Source: Phlegmacium glaucopus | Lineage: Eukaryota > Basidiomycota > Agaricomycetes > Agaricales > Cortinariaceae | DNA length: 64,000 nt | Assembly (NCBI GenBank): GCA_015039465.1 | Contig: MU130378.1 | Location: 810,570 to 874,569, forward strand | Reading direction: 5' to 3' | Shown here: piece after piece, positions 22,953 through 34,874 of the stretch | Position numbering within the stretch: position 1 is the stretch's first letter | Layout of the letters: each line of letters begins with the position of its first letter | The notes under the pieces: generated by a model | The model's input: only the letters and a program-made list of their open reading frames with translations | What the model was told of the DNA's origin: nothing | Database searches by the model: none | Position numbers and translations under genes: made by a program

Positions 22953-25900
22953 CTATCCTGCCCTTGCACCATCCGCAACTTCCATATCCTCCCCGTCCCC
23001 TTCCAGATCAATCGATTCAAGCATCGTTCCACTGCTGTCCAGCACACATCCAACTCGTCGTCCCTTTCTCCCATTCAATGCAACAGAATTTCCTCCTTCC
23101 TTGCAACTACTCAACACACGAGATCGCTTGATAGCAATCTTCGTAGTAGCCAGCTGAATAAACAAGTCAATATCATCCGGCTGCAAAGCGTTCCTATTGA
23201 AGGCCTTACATCTCCATTCTTCCACAATGCCAATGCATTCTGCATCAAATCTTCACGAGCAGGGCTTTTTACGTATCCCAGGTTTTTATATCCTACATCT
23301 TTATAACTCACTGTTGCTATAAAGCATTGTTCTGCATTCCATCAATGAGTGCAAGTTGCGGTATGGTAGTATTTGCACTGACTTTCTCTCTTCCGAAGCC
23401 GGTAAATAATTACGACACATTCATCGTCGAAAAAGTCAGCATCCAAAAGTTCGAGATCAAGTTGGCTTTCTTCTTGACCTTCCCCAGCTAGATATTCCTC
23501 GGGAAGATAGTACTCGAGAAGCACAATGCCAATTTCAGATGGTAACTCAGATGCCTCGATGCCAAAGCGAAGCTGAGTAAGAAGCACTTAAGCCGGAAAA
23601 ATCTTTTCAGTGTGAATTGATGCCCTAAAATTTTACTCACTCACACTTGTTGTGTTCTGAAGGTATGTGCATGGCGAGGTGTTGAAGAAACTCGCCACTT
23701 TGCTATGCTTATTGTTAGAATTGATTTCCTTTTAACCCCAAGTCTGCGGCATTTACCTCGTTTGCAATGGTTCGTTCTCGGAAGGGGAATCCCAATGATG
23801 ATTCCGTAGGACGTTCTTCTTCCGGTAGCCGCTCTGTGTGCAGCCTGCAGTCAAATGAAACCACAGCACAGCGAGAGGGAGCCCCCGCTGCGTGACGAAA
23901 CACTCGTTGACACCGCTTGCTTAGTTCCTCGATTAAGGCATCCAGGTTCCTATCCAAGTGGCTGAGATCTTTCCGTGGTATATTCTGCAGGGGAGAGTAT
24001 CAAGGATGTCTTTATAAGGCAACAATGGACGGCAGACGAACTATTTGCCAAGTCATCTGAGATGGATCATTCACAACAGTGCGAGCTTGCTCTAGTATAT
24101 CAGCTATGGAGCCATTCCCATGCTCCAAGATCCCCAAGTCAACAGGCTGAAATTGTGGCACAGGTCCAATAAACCATTGGTCGATAGAACTGTTGCATAG
24201 TCCATTGATGAAATAATTGTTCACTTCCAAGATGTCATGCCGGGGGATATTGCCATCATTCGGAGAGTTTACATAGTTTATTTCTACACACAAATTTCAA
24301 TCAACATTTTCCTTCAATGGAAATAAAGGCACTTTACCAAATCGTAGCCACAAAATAAACTCTCTGAAATGTGACAATTCCGTGCGGCATACCGCCGCAA
24401 GCCAGCTGGCAATCAGGACCCCACGATCCGCCAGCTCAAGGCAGACAGTCACCTCATCAGAACGCAACTGAAATGGAAAATACTGAGGTCTATAAGGTTA
24501 AGCACACTGAGACTAGTTCATTTCCCTGAAATTTGTAAAACCCACAATTTTGCCCACCCTTGAATCTCCTCCATCACAAGATGCAACCTTTGACATGCCG
24601 GAGCAACACGTTTCTCTGCAAAATCACGGAGTTTGATCAAGCTTTCAGATACCGTGGATTCCCATTTTTGAATGCCCTACAAAGCGATGAGAACGCAGTG
24701 CCAGAGCGAAAGGAGAGACTCACTCTTTCGCTCATTTGCTCACCACTGCCAAGGAAATCCAATAAAGACTCCGAGGCTCGCCCCGTTGTAAGCAGAGAGG
24801 TCAGGTCCAAGATGGGATTCGGCTCGATTTCTAAAATATGCCATGGTCTTTGTCAACCTTTCAAAGAGGAAAAAAAGAAACGATTTGCTTACGTCCAAAT
24901 TGTTCCTTCTGCTTGGTCTCTAGAGCAAGAACCCATTTCGGCCCTAGCTCTCGAGCACCAGTGTTGTTCTCAGATCCATACCAAACGCTGCGCATCTCCT
25001 TAACAACTCGCATCATGTACCAGACAAGCTCCCGAGCGGTAGAGGAAAGCTTCGCAAGATCCCTGGATTTCCGTTGTGAGAGTAGAGGGATATCAATGAA
25101 TGCAGGACGCAGGAAAGTCCCTGTTTCTTCGTTGGTCTGAACATGTCCCAAAAAATAGGGGCGAGAAGGGTGTTTCACCATAGATTTAAACCTGGCATGC
25201 GATCCCAGAGAAATCAAACCGAAAGGAAAGGTCCCATCCAAGTAGCCAAAAACATGGCCCAGGTTGTCGGTTACAAGGACAATACTGTTGAGGTTTGAGC
25301 TATCAACTTCGTCAAGACTTTCTGAGGTCGGTTTGGTATGGGATGAAACATTGATTGAAGCTGCTACCAGATCAACAGATAATGTCGGCCATTCTCTGAT
25401 GATGGGTGGAAACTGAGCCTTTAAGCTTGGTCGGGTTTGCGATCCTTGAAACGCAAAAAGATCCGTTGCACTTCAAAAATTCTGTCAGGGTAAAAGTCAA
25501 CTCTTTGTATGATCACGACATACGTTAGCTTTTCCGACTCTTCTTGGAAGTTATCGAGCAAAGGCAGACATCTTAAAATCGAGTGAGCTGAACCTGTCTT
25601 GAGCATCGTAAATATTCCGCTTTTCTTTAACCATAAAGACTTACAATAATATTGTTTCTTTGGAATATATCAGGGATGGTCGAGGAATTAGCTGCGTTTT
25701 TTTCATCTCGAAACCACCAGATTCCTGTAAGATGAAAGCCCTGTTCGCTATTATTTTCAGGCAGGTTGATTGGAAGCGACAGAAAGCTATGGCCATCTTG
25801 CAGTGAATGCAGTGATATAGCTGGGGGATCACGAATGACTGCAATGCTCTGTCCTGCATTCTCAAACAAGAGTTAGTTCAGAGTGCCGGAAGTCGCCTTT

Positions 25901-26161
25901 ATCGTTGGTATGCGACATACCATCAGGGCTCCAAGCAATACCAACTACATGGGAGCTGGTATTGTTGGTTCCAACATCAGCTTCCCAAAGCCTTGAGCCC
26001 TGGTTGGAATTCCATAGACTCATCCTGTCAGCGCCACCCAAACGAGAAAACAACACGACGAGGTCTTTGTCTGGGCAACAAGCATTTTCAAAGAGGCGAC
26101 TCGGCGATGGCAACCGTATATTGGCAAGAGAAATGAACGAGTTTGACATTATTTTTTTCAT
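22953..26161 (-). CDS. APC4: Anaphase-promoting complex subunit 4 (APC4)
   Basis: Scaffold subunit of the APC/C ubiquitin ligase. The start exon reads MSNSFISLANIRLPS (ATG 26149; an in-frame ATG 26161 adds four residues). It is followed by WD40-type repeats: RMSLWNSNQGSRLWEADVG, VVGIAWSPDG, QSIAVIRDPPAISLHSLQDG and GIWWFRDEK. A long helical APC4 domain comes next, with GKSTVSESLIKLRDF-like helices near 24.6 kb and DIPRHDILEVNNYF-like segments near 24.2 kb. The C-terminus ends with SVALNGRKGRRVGCVL and an acidic tail, a motif typical of the APC4 C-terminus. About twelve introns break it. The order of WD40 domain, helical domain and GRKGRR block matches the family, and the length of about 900 residues is normal. 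Confidence 0.87.
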
Positions 26162-26637
26162 GCGAAAGGAGTAAGTTTGTCATTATTTAGTAGAACCTGT
26201 AGAATCATCATTGTCTGTATACATCGATATATGTACGGATAGCTGAAGCACATTTACGACTCAGATACACACAGAGAGACCTTGCGATATCCAGTGAGGA
26301 GTTGATCCAGTATACGACGCTTCGAGCTTGACAGGGAGGATCATATGACAGGAGATGAGACGATATTTAGGGCATTTATTATCTTGTTCATTCCAGAGAA
26401 CTCTTGATCAGATGAGAAGTATATCCATTCATATTCGTTGAAGCATTAGTTTTGATTCTTTGAGAAATTTGGAGGGATTTTCTTGAAACAAGTGGCGCCT
26501 GCACTTTGAGAATCGAACCCGAAGCAACAAATATGCAAGAATTTGTGATAAAGATTCCTTGATAATGATGTGAACAATGAAGATAGAAGCAGTTCATAGT
26601 GATGTTTACGAATACACATAGCCGAATGAGAGATTTT

Positions 26638-29600
26638 TTACCGGAAGAATAACTTACGGAGACCGGGCTGAATACTAGTAACATTGGGTGCAGGGGAGTA
26701 ATACTCATCAAATTCATTTTCATGTGATTTGAGGCGAGATTTTTGCATCTGTGAGGATTATAGATGTAGAAATCCTTCAAGACCAAATAAGAAATTGTAA
26801 CCATACCTCGACACTCATCACTGGTCGTTTCGCAAGAAGTTCTGCAATAGCAGTGCGCTCTGGGAAATTGTAATCGGTGGAATTTCGGCACTGTGCTTGA
26901 CATTGACGCGTGGTAGCAACAACCCCCCCCATTATGTTATACTTTCCCCAATGGATTTTTAGGGGATCAGATTCGTCGTGTTCTCCATTCCCTTCATGCG
27001 CTTTGATGAGGTCAGACATGTGAACCTCTCTGGAATGAAAGTTAGTACATATCATTGAGACATGAAAGATTCAATATCTGCTCACAGTGCTGGTATGACC
27101 GCGCCGACGGAGTTGCGCAGCGCCATACGATAGGAACGGTGAGCACGTGTTTGTTGCAGGAGGACATCCCACGACTGCAAGTTCTTCAAATGATCTGGCG
27201 ATTTTGATTTGAGTGCTTCCATCGTAGGATCGTCAGTCGCGTTGTTAATGCCGGCGACAAATGCACGCAGCCCGGAGTAGTTATTCATCTGCCTCAGTTT
27301 CATTGCAATGTCAATGAATTTTTCAATTTGGCGAGCGCGGCCTCTGGGACGTTCATGGCATAGAATCAAAGATACTACCCTGAAGAAGCCAATGAGTGAC
27401 ACAAGGGACAAAGTAGAAGGGATGAGATAGGGCTAACCAATCGGCAAGGTGGTTGGACATCAAGTTGAATGCTGTAACAGGTAGAAGTTCATCCTTCTTT
27501 CCAGATACCAAAGTAAAATGAAGCCAATCCCGAGGCTACATCTGTTGTGAGACTTAAGGCAAGACAGTAAAGTCAATGGTCAAACCTTGATAATCATAAA
27601 CTGCTTCACTGCTTGACGGGTAATTTCTTCAGCAATCTCCGCCGAATCTACACTCAAAATATCTTGAGCAACCTTGAGTAGATCCTTGATGTGCTGCTTC
27701 GGAGAAAGATCGTTGGGGTATACAGACGTATGATTGACTTGATAGGACGAAAGGGCTGCTTTTGGGAGTGGAATGCTAGATTTGCGTTCCCTTGAGGGAA
27801 AGTTGATTTCCGAGAAGCTTGAATCTGTCCGTGTCCTGCTATTGGTGCTTTCCGCAGTTTCTGTCTCAGCCACTCTGGTTTCGTCGTCGTCGTCATCATC
27901 TTCTTCTTCTTCAGGTGTGTAGTCATCGCTATCGGTATCTGAAATATCTGCCTTCAGTGCCCAAGCCATATCCTGTTCAATCAGGCTAGGAAGCTGCTCT
28001 AGGAAGGGAAGAAATCCTGAACCGTAGTGGAGAAGGTGCGTCTTGGAAATAATGGATTTAATCAATGCGTTGAGAGCGCCTACGGTTCCTCTAACAGCGA
28101 AGTCATGCGGGTATTCGTGAATCCACATTTCGAGCAGGTGGCATATTCTGCGTCATTGCAATCAATTAGGGATCTTGTTCCATATCAAAATTACTAACCT
28201 CATTTGAGCAAAACAAGCAAACATCGGATCCCCGCATGGATCATCAAGTTGACGCATGCGTTTTTGCATAGCGAGAAGAATGCTTCGAGGGATCGCAAAT
28301 CTTCGGTATGTGAGAAGAAAATGAGTAATAAAATTTGGATCTTGGATATAACCTGAGTTTCTGAATGGATAATTTAAAAGGTAATCCTCACCATCGTCGC
28401 TGACGACGAGAAACAAAAATTTATCTAATAGCTCAGATAGATACGCGTATCTTGCTTGACGTCTTAGCGATTCGATTCAGTGAAAAAGGTAAAGCAGCCG
28501 AAACCCAGAAATACTCACGATACTTTCTTGATCCCATCTTTTCTCTCGTCAACTAGCTGGTCGACGGCTGCGTCAGGTGAACTGAGTGGGTCCTCGATCG
28601 CATCTAAGCTTGAAAGCTGTTGGTGAGTTTCTTTGGATTCCGCAGGTAGAACGTCAGAGGACCCAGCTAAGGGTTCAAGGGCATCAAGCTTGGATATTGA
28701 ATCTCCAGTCAGGTGAGTGAAGATCGGTGATGAAGGGACTGTAGGTGGATTTGTGAGATCATTGGGATCTAGATCTTCCGGTATAGTAGTATTCAAAAGA
28801 GTAGGCAAACTAATTTTGGGCGAAGGTGACGGAGGGGAGGCGGTGGGGGTATTGGCCCGGGATTTCTCCCAAGGAGGTTCTTTGTACGGGAGTTCTGGGG
28901 AAGCGGGATTTCGGTCATCAATGATTCTGGAGGGTCCTGGGAAGATTATTAAGGGTAGGTGCAAGGAGAAAATCAAATATCAGAAATCACCTCTTTGACG
29001 CAAAACCGCTAACAACATGTACAAGAACGACTGTTTCATTTTCTCCTTCCCGCCCTCAAGGACAGTGGACACCTCAATTAAACCCGCATCGTGTTGCTGT
29101 AGCATTGCTGACGCATCGAATGGTTTTATTGCATGTTCAAGGTCAGCCTTGCAACCGAGAACCATGACAGGTAACATCTGGGAACGATAACTCTCTTCAT
29201 GATTATTGATGAGACGTTACTACATAGGAACGAAAGAAATATCACCCACTGAGCAGACCCTCAACCGGTTGGTATGAACTTTTAATGGAAGAATCATAAC
29301 AGATAATAACACCATCTATCGGCGGTAGGCATTGTGGCCAATCGAGAAGACTATCGTCTGTGGTCTGGATTTCGACTTCAATTATTTCAAGTCTTTGTAG
29401 AGAAGTGGAGGAAGAATCTGGATTTCCAAGGCTGAATTCGGATATACGGCGCATGACTACAACCTCATGATTAGATATCTGATCAGTGAATGAAGAGGAG
29501 CCACTGACACCGAGGCAAATTTGATGCTTGTGTAGGTACAGAAACCAGAGTCGGATCCGTTAAGCCGAATCCGGAAAGACCCCTGCGTATGAGAGTTGAT

Positions 29601-30479
29601 TTTCCAGAACTCGATGTACCTATGACAGCAAGAACGATGGGCCTTCCTGAGGAAAAAGAAGACTGCTGTTGGAAATTTTAGGCAAAACATAAGGTATGTT
29701 CGACGGGAATATTCACTGACCGGTGAAGAGCTCTGAGAACTTGTAGCCATCCGTGTTAAGGAGTTGGCGACGTAGATACCCAGACTTCCGCTTCGTGATC
29801 GACTCGAGTTGAGGGTGGTATAACTGTTCCCTCGTTTTGGAGAGTCGAAAGATGAATGTGAAGTTATAGGCGGGCGAACAGTATTGATATTTAGTGGCGT
29901 TAGACTGGTATTCTGTTGTGTTCGGGAAGGAAGTGGTAGCTCGCCTCCTCGAACGAGAGGCTTGTGCATTTCTTGATTTTTAAGAGATGAGTGCCGAAAT
30001 CTTTCCGTCGAAGATCTGGTGAGTGGATTGTATCGGTCAATGTCAGACTCCGAAGGTGGCGAATTCTGCTCGACGTAAACAGTATTTAAGCTTTCTCCAC
30101 GATGTCTGGCTGAGACAAGGTACTTCTCCGGCGATGAAGGAGAGTCTTGTGAAGGTCCATAGACCAAATTTTGCGAAGAGTTTTGGTCGGAAACTCCTCG
30201 ACCTGACCGAGAACTCTCGCGGCCAAATTTGGGGAACGAATCGACGGAAACAGATTTGCGCAAACTTTGAGGAAGTGGTAGAGATAAAGGGGAGCATCGA
30301 GTGTTTACAATGTTTTCGCCTTCAGTTGAGGTACATGAAGATTCTGCTGTGGATATTGCTGGAGACTGAAGGAAAGTGGCAGAGTGCTTTTCACTCGTTA
30401 TAGGAACAGAGGATGAGCTCGTCGTCGTTGTCGGCTCTATTGACATTGTTGGTGCGGGAAGTTTATTGGCAGCCGACAT
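26638..30479 (-). CDS. Ras guanine-nucleotide exchange factor with N-terminal degenerate Ras-like domain
   Basis: Starts at ATG 30479 with a Ser-rich disordered region of about 240 residues. A Ras-like domain follows with P-loop GTSSSGKST near 29605, the strand VIICYDSS, and a G4-like CKAD in place of NKxD near 29150. Its G3 DxxG is not visible. An acidic linker leads to the RasGEF N domain (YIQDPNFITHFLLTYRRF, CFAQMRICHLLEMWI) and the catalytic CDC25 domain (PRDWLHFTLVSGKKDE, ARQIEKFIDIAMKLRQMNNY, HWGKYNIMGGVVA, RTAIAELLAKRPVMS). The stop TAA at 26638-26640 follows SIQPGLRKLFFR. A splice before it could extend the protein to about 26430. It activates a Ras-type GTPase by inference from the domain. 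It is divergent from the SurE-like gene, 110 bp start to start. Confidence 0.85.
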
Positions 30480-30589
30480 TACTGGAGGTTAGTGAGCTGA
30501 AGAGGGATGTCGCTTAACTGGCAGTCACTGTGTATTTGTGCCAAACAAATCGCTTCCACATTTAGAAATGGTAACCGTGACCTCAACAC

Positions 30590-31952
30590 ATGTCCCTCAA
30601 CAGCACTAAACCAAGGGTCCTGTTAACAGTATGTACTTACGCAAACCTAGGATCACCCATTTAATAACCCCTTAGAATGATGATGGACCACCGGATCCGA
30701 AAGAGTCTCCATACATTCTTGGTCTCTATCTTCATCTCACTCGGGTTCTTGGTATGTATATTGTGACACTGATAATTCAATATTCAATTGTCACCGCAGG
30801 ATGGGACGTGAAGGTCGTTCTTCCCAGCGCGCAGAAGTCTTGGATCGGTTCGTTATTTTCCCGTACCAAGATTATACTCGTATCGTTCACCTTGAATAGG
30901 AAAGGCATATCATATAAAGGAGATAACCAAAGGAAACTACTTTTACCCGAAGGAGGACGGTAGTGGAGAATTATCTCCTAGCTCAAGGCCTCTCAGAAAT
31001 GGCGAGTTGGTGAGCCTGGAGGTTTTGAATATCGTTCCTGATTTTGATCAGATTGATTAGGCTGAATGGATACTTATAGATGGCGTACAGTACTTCTTCA
31101 AATACATTGGGAGATCATCTAAAATATCCTGTTAGACTCCTGCAACCTGTTCAAATGTTGCTTTACACAACCTTTACCCGAACCAAATTGACCTTGTGGT
31201 ACGCTCAACCTTTTTTCCCCTTGGGCTTAGGTGCTGACGACCAGCAGATTTCTGGACCCAATTACGGACGGAACACTTCCTGTAAGCCTTCTCCAAGCCG
31301 TCTGAGCAATCACTTCTTAACTCATGGAACTATTACAGCTGCATTTGCGCTATCTTCTGGCACTATCGGAGCGGCGATGTCATCGTCTTTATCGAAAATG
31401 CGCTCGATCGCTATCTCGTATGGAACAATGGTTCATCCAACCCCTCAGGCATATTTTGAACCTGCTCACAAGCTGGGATGTCGTATTATAAACTATCTAT
31501 GGAATAACTGGGGAGAAGATGAATGTGGCTTGAGGAACGGGGAAGTCGATCTCTACAGCGTGAACATCCCCTTGATCGAACAAATTCTTGGCGTAGATGG
31601 GTTGAAAGTCTGCTGGACAAGATTGCGGCGTAATTCCTACGGTAGACTTTTCAAGAATGTCTCTGGAAGCATTGATCATCATTTCACGGTCGCAATTGGT
31701 CCGGATCCTATCACTGGCCAAACGCAGGCTTCGGTTCCAGAGGAAGCAGCAATTGGGGGTCTGTTGTTTAAGTGGTCTCCGGAGATGGGAGAGCTCATCT
31801 CTCCATCCTTGGATTCTCTTCCCGTCGGTTCTGATGCGTGGGCCCTTCATCAGGGATTAGTTAGTGTAACTCCATTGAGGGCGAGCTTTGGAGAACCTCA
31901 CGGCCATGAAGTCATCAATGAAGAAAATATGCTGTGGAAGGTGAGACTGTAA
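30590..31952 (+). CDS. SurE-like phosphatase/nucleotidase
   Basis: SurE-fold metal-dependent phosphatase. The first exon gives MSLNSTKPRVLLT and splices exactly to NDDGPPDPKESPYILGLY, the metal-binding NDDG start of the fold. GWDVKVVLPSAQKSWIGKAY, DGTPATCSNVALHNLYP, DLVISGPNYGRNTS and SAFALSSGTIGAAMSSSLS follow, all across short introns. Later blocks are VDLYSVNIPL and SDAWALHQGLVSVTPL, and the stop is at 31950-31952. The sequence is closest to the fungal PBY1-type N-terminal SurE domain. There is no tubulin-tyrosine-ligase domain downstream, so this is a stand-alone version. Metal ligands Asp-Asp, Ser and Asn are all present. Whether the last codons (WKVRL) are coding or the start of another intron is unsure. 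Confidence 0.85.
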
Positions 31953-32305
31953 ATCAGATCCTGTAATCACTCATGTACTTTATACCTTGATGCATGTATT
32001 CTGACGGAACATTAGATAACAGACGCGTTGGAGTCTTGATAGTGTTTGGACCAAACCCTGAGCTGACATTTAGTCACCGCCACTTTTGAAATCGCCGACC
32101 AAGATCTTTTTTTTGATGGCACATGTCAGGTTGGGCTGTTCCTCTTAAAAATTTTAAGTAACGAGTGCGTGGATGTTTATCGCTCAGCAGGTCTTGGAGC
32201 TAAAGATGCTCAAATAAGTTGTCAGTTCCGAACAGATACGTGTTCCTGAAAAGGCACTTGAAGCTGCCGAAAACGACAGGAAGTGACTAGTAAAAGAAGC
32301 ATTTT
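31953..32305. other. Intergenic region left of the LINE insertion
   Basis: About 350 bp after the SurE-like gene with no supported gene. It ends at the left target-site duplication of the LINE insertion. Confidence 0.4.
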
Positions 32306-32318
32306 GGCTGCATCTCTT
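32306..32318. repeat. Left target-site duplication (GGCTGCATCTCTT)
   Basis: This 13-bp sequence recurs at 33442-33454, on the other side of the LINE fragment. A T run follows directly, which is the poly(A) tail of a minus-strand LINE. The arrangement is that expected from target-primed reverse transcription. Confidence 0.6.
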
Positions 32319-32325
32319 TTTTTTT

Positions 32326-32425
32326 NNNNNNNNNNNNNNNNNNNNNNNNNNNNNNNNNNNNNNNNNNNNNNNNNNNNNNNNNNNNNNNNNNNNNNNNNNN
32401 NNNNNNNNNNNNNNNNNNNNNNNNN
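32326..32425. other. Assembly gap (100 N)
   Basis: Exactly 100 N, a standard placeholder for a gap of unknown size. It lies just after the poly(T) run of the LINE, so the element's true length and the tail length cannot be read. Confidence 0.99.
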
Positions 32426-32848
32426 GTCAATTTAGGTCTTTGGAGCCTAGCTCCATGCAGACATTACAAGGCCCCCAGTGCCCGTCTCCCTCCCCTGCAG
32501 CCCCATGCTGCACTGCTGTTAAATGATCTCCTCCTCAGTCAGCCTGACATGGAAACGCCGTTTGCATGAGCACCGCTTGTCATGGTGGGGTAGTGGTCCG
32601 AATCCCGTTTGTTGCACGTTCTTTTCAAGTTTGGCAGAAACGCCCTCTAGCTTTTAAGTACCTGACTGCTGGGCAGTAAGTACGACGGATGGAACCAGGG
32701 AGTGATGCGCCCGACGTGTTGCGGGCAAGAGTGTTTTGTTTTAGTTTTAGTTTTATGGGTTTTTTGTTATCTTCGAGGGGTTTACTCTTTACGTCCTAAA
32801 AGTGAGCTGTATTATCCATTCTGTTGATCACTTATGACTATGCGGAAT

Positions 32849-33441
32849 TTAGACAACGTCACCTAACGATGGTTGCAGTTGCCTTGTTCGCCCTATGTAT
32901 CGTAGCAGCTCACTTGTGGCGTCCTTGTTAGACAAGATTAGCCTGAGATCTCTTGAATTACGGCCTGGCTTGGCTTGGCATCCAGAGTGTCGCTCGTAGT
33001 CGTAGCTGGGGCATTCAAATAGGTAGTGAGTAGCTGTTTCTGCTACGTCGTTGTGCCTGATATTTCTGCAACTGTCGCAGTGTTTGGTGTCGGCTTTGCC
33101 AATGCGATTGAGGTACACCTTGAGCGGCAAGTGGTTCGAACGAATCTGGAACAGGAGGCTGCATTGGGCTCGTGTGAAGTCTCGTTGTGCGCATCGCTCT
33201 GAACCGCTCGTAAGGGAAGTTGGGGTCTATCATGTCCATTCTACCTTTCCTTGGAGATACTTGCCACTTTGCCTCCCATTCCTCCTGTAGTGTTGTAGCC
33301 ATCTGCTCCTTAATTAACCCAGAGTTTAGTGGGAGTTGGCGCCTGAGCAGCCATGGGAGGTGCATGGCTGGCAACGCTGCCCCACTTGCTGCTGCGCGCG
33401 CCTCCCTGTCAGCGTACTCGTTACCAGCCACATTACTATGA
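32849..33441 (-). pseudogene. Retrotransposon RNase H / C-terminal ORF remnant
   Basis: Two overlapping frames make one broken coding region. The first reads HSNVAGNEYADREARAAASG, the end of an RNase H domain with its conserved N-E-x-A-D-x-x-A, then PWLLRRQLPLNSGLIKEQM. After a frameshift near 33190-33210 the second frame gives FTRAQCSLLFQIRSNHLPL, YLNRIGKADTKHCDSC, THYLFECPSY (a C...C...H...C zinc-knuckle-like pattern) and TSELLRYIGRTRQL, with a stop at 32849. This is the usual C-terminus of RNase H-bearing LINE polyproteins of mushrooms. The apparent Met start at 33449 lies in host target DNA and is fortuitous. Confidence 0.78.
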
Positions 33442-33454
33442 GGCTGCATCTCTT
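33442..33454. repeat. Right target-site duplication (GGCTGCATCTCTT)
   Basis: Second copy of the 13-bp repeat of 32306-32318. It marks the 5' junction of the truncated LINE. Confidence 0.6.
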
Positions 33455-33720
33455 ATTTTGGTTGTACAGAAGTAACGGTGTCCCGCATAAACTGTGCCAT
33501 TGCTCCGGTAATAAGCTTTTTTTAAAAAAGATTAGCCCAAATGTCGGGCCTGCCACCATCTTCCTTGCAAATGAAAGTACATCCCAGCAAGAGCCAAAAA
33601 CTTCTCAAAGACTAAGTCACTAACAAGTTTAAGCGCATGTTACTCATATTTTTTTTTGGAGTCCAGACATTGGAGGCATGAAGGAACAAGCATAACAGTA
33701 AAAATGGAGAGTGACTGAAA

Positions 33721-34542
33721 TCAACGGTAGCGACGCAGGCTGAGAGTATTGTGTTTCTTCCATGTAGAACGAGCGGGAGTGTGATTGTGACGATGGCCTT
33801 TGCCCAAGCCACGGTTCTACGTAAATCGTTAAAAAACCATCATATGTAAATTCGATAACACCGACCTGCTTCCCAATGCTGGTAAGGCCACGAGCCTCGC
33901 GGCGTTTGTGTACTGGGTTAACAATCCAGCTGATCCGGGGGTCACGACGAATCTAAAATGTAAATATTTAGGGGAAAAACTACACCAGGCATACCCAAAG
34001 GACACACCGCTTTGTGGTTGGGATCAACCAAGATGACCTCGTAGTATTTGTAGACACCATCTTGATTTATCCAGTACGAGTTGAGGACTCGTAAATTCCC
34101 GCATCTTCTTCCTACTCGCTCTTCAGCAGTACTCCTGAGTCCGCGTTGATACTTGAGTTGGTTAACACCCTGGCGAACGGGTTTACCATAGGTTGCACCT
34201 GATATAACATGAAGTAAATCGACAAAGATCCTTGTGTATGATTTGCTACTACGCACCCTTAGGGACGGGCTTCTTGCGGTTACCGCGACGAACTCTGATA
34301 CGGTAGACTACATAGCCTTGCTTGGCTTTGTATCCCAGTCGGCGCGCCTTGTCGGGACGAGATGGACGGGAAGCACGGTGAATAACGTTCAGTTGACGGT
34401 ATTCCCAGCATCTGAAAATCCGAATCATCATAAGACAGGCATATAATAACAAGAAAAGTACATACCGAACACGCAGGAGGAAACGCAGGACATCCGACTG
34501 TTTCTTTTTGTAGAGCTCTCCAATATATTTGTATGCGCCCAT
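33721..34542 (-). CDS. RPL15: 60S ribosomal protein eL15
   Basis: Large-subunit ribosomal protein. The start at 34542 reads [20 protein letters not shown], then [59 protein letters not shown] and [19 protein letters not shown]. The C-terminus [20 protein letters not shown] ends SLRRYR-TGA. Length and every block match eL15. Four or five short introns are present. The intron at 34413-34466 contains an ATGATGATT string but is too short to hold a snoRNA. An almost palindromic GTCACCGTGAC lies 206 bp upstream of the ATG. Confidence 0.95.
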
Positions 34543-34747
34543 TTTGCGGCTACCAAAGCTACCAAGTCAGGATTATTTTCCAGTTGAGTAAACTCAACGA
34601 CGTACCTTTTCTTGAGGCTGTTGAGGCCGACGGCGAATATTACCTTTTCAATTCACCAAAATGGATTGTGAGGCTGAACAGAACTGTGCAGTACCATCGG
34701 CAATCACCGAGCGTACATGGAAATCTCCGCTGATTTAGGACAGTAGC

Positions 34748-34758
34748 GTCACCGTGAC
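34748..34758. promoter_or_regulatory. E-box-like palindrome GTCACCGTGAC upstream of eL15
   Basis: Resembles GTCACGTGAC of the eS24 promoter but with one extra central C. It lies 206 bp upstream of the eL15 start. A role is inferred only from the shared placement with 15473-15482 and 57341-57350. Confidence 0.3.
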
Positions 34759-34874
34759 TCATAGTCAAAAATAAATATTGATTTACACTTTTCATCTAAA
34801 AAAGTAAAAAATTTGAAAGCACATTTTCGAGCTAAGTATAAAGCAAGAAATTGTATAGAGTGATACAGGGATAA

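Larger units (their letters stand above)
32319..33441 (-). mobile_element. 5'-truncated non-LTR retrotransposon (LINE)
   Basis: Minus-strand insertion between 13-bp direct repeats. Its right edge starts inside an RNase H domain and its left edge ends in a T run (poly(A) on the element strand) that meets the assembly gap. The 3' non-coding part lies at about 32426-32848 and includes GTTTTAGTTTTAGTTTTATG. The coding remnant is described separately. Length is about 1.1 kb including the 100-N gap, so most of the element, including the reverse transcriptase, is absent. It sits between the SurE-like and eL15 genes. Confidence 0.75.

Noticed and set aside
26500..26530. B-box-like string (GGTTCGATTC) on the minus strand, suggesting a tRNA
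   Set aside because: No pairing acceptor, D or anticodon arms can be formed around it; it lies in the 3' part of the RasGEF gene.
26388..26640. C-terminal extension of the RasGEF through a further splice
   Set aside because: The in-frame TAA at 26638-26640 gives a clean end and no downstream frame joins convincingly; kept only as an alternative.
33015..33449. 144-codon minus-strand frame with a Met start as an intact gene
   Set aside because: Its first codons lie in target-site DNA and it is frameshifted relative to the rest of the LINE polyprotein.
34413..34466. Box C-like ATGATGATT in an eL15 intron, suggesting an intronic snoRNA
   Set aside because: The intron is only about 54 nt and has no box D at a suitable place.
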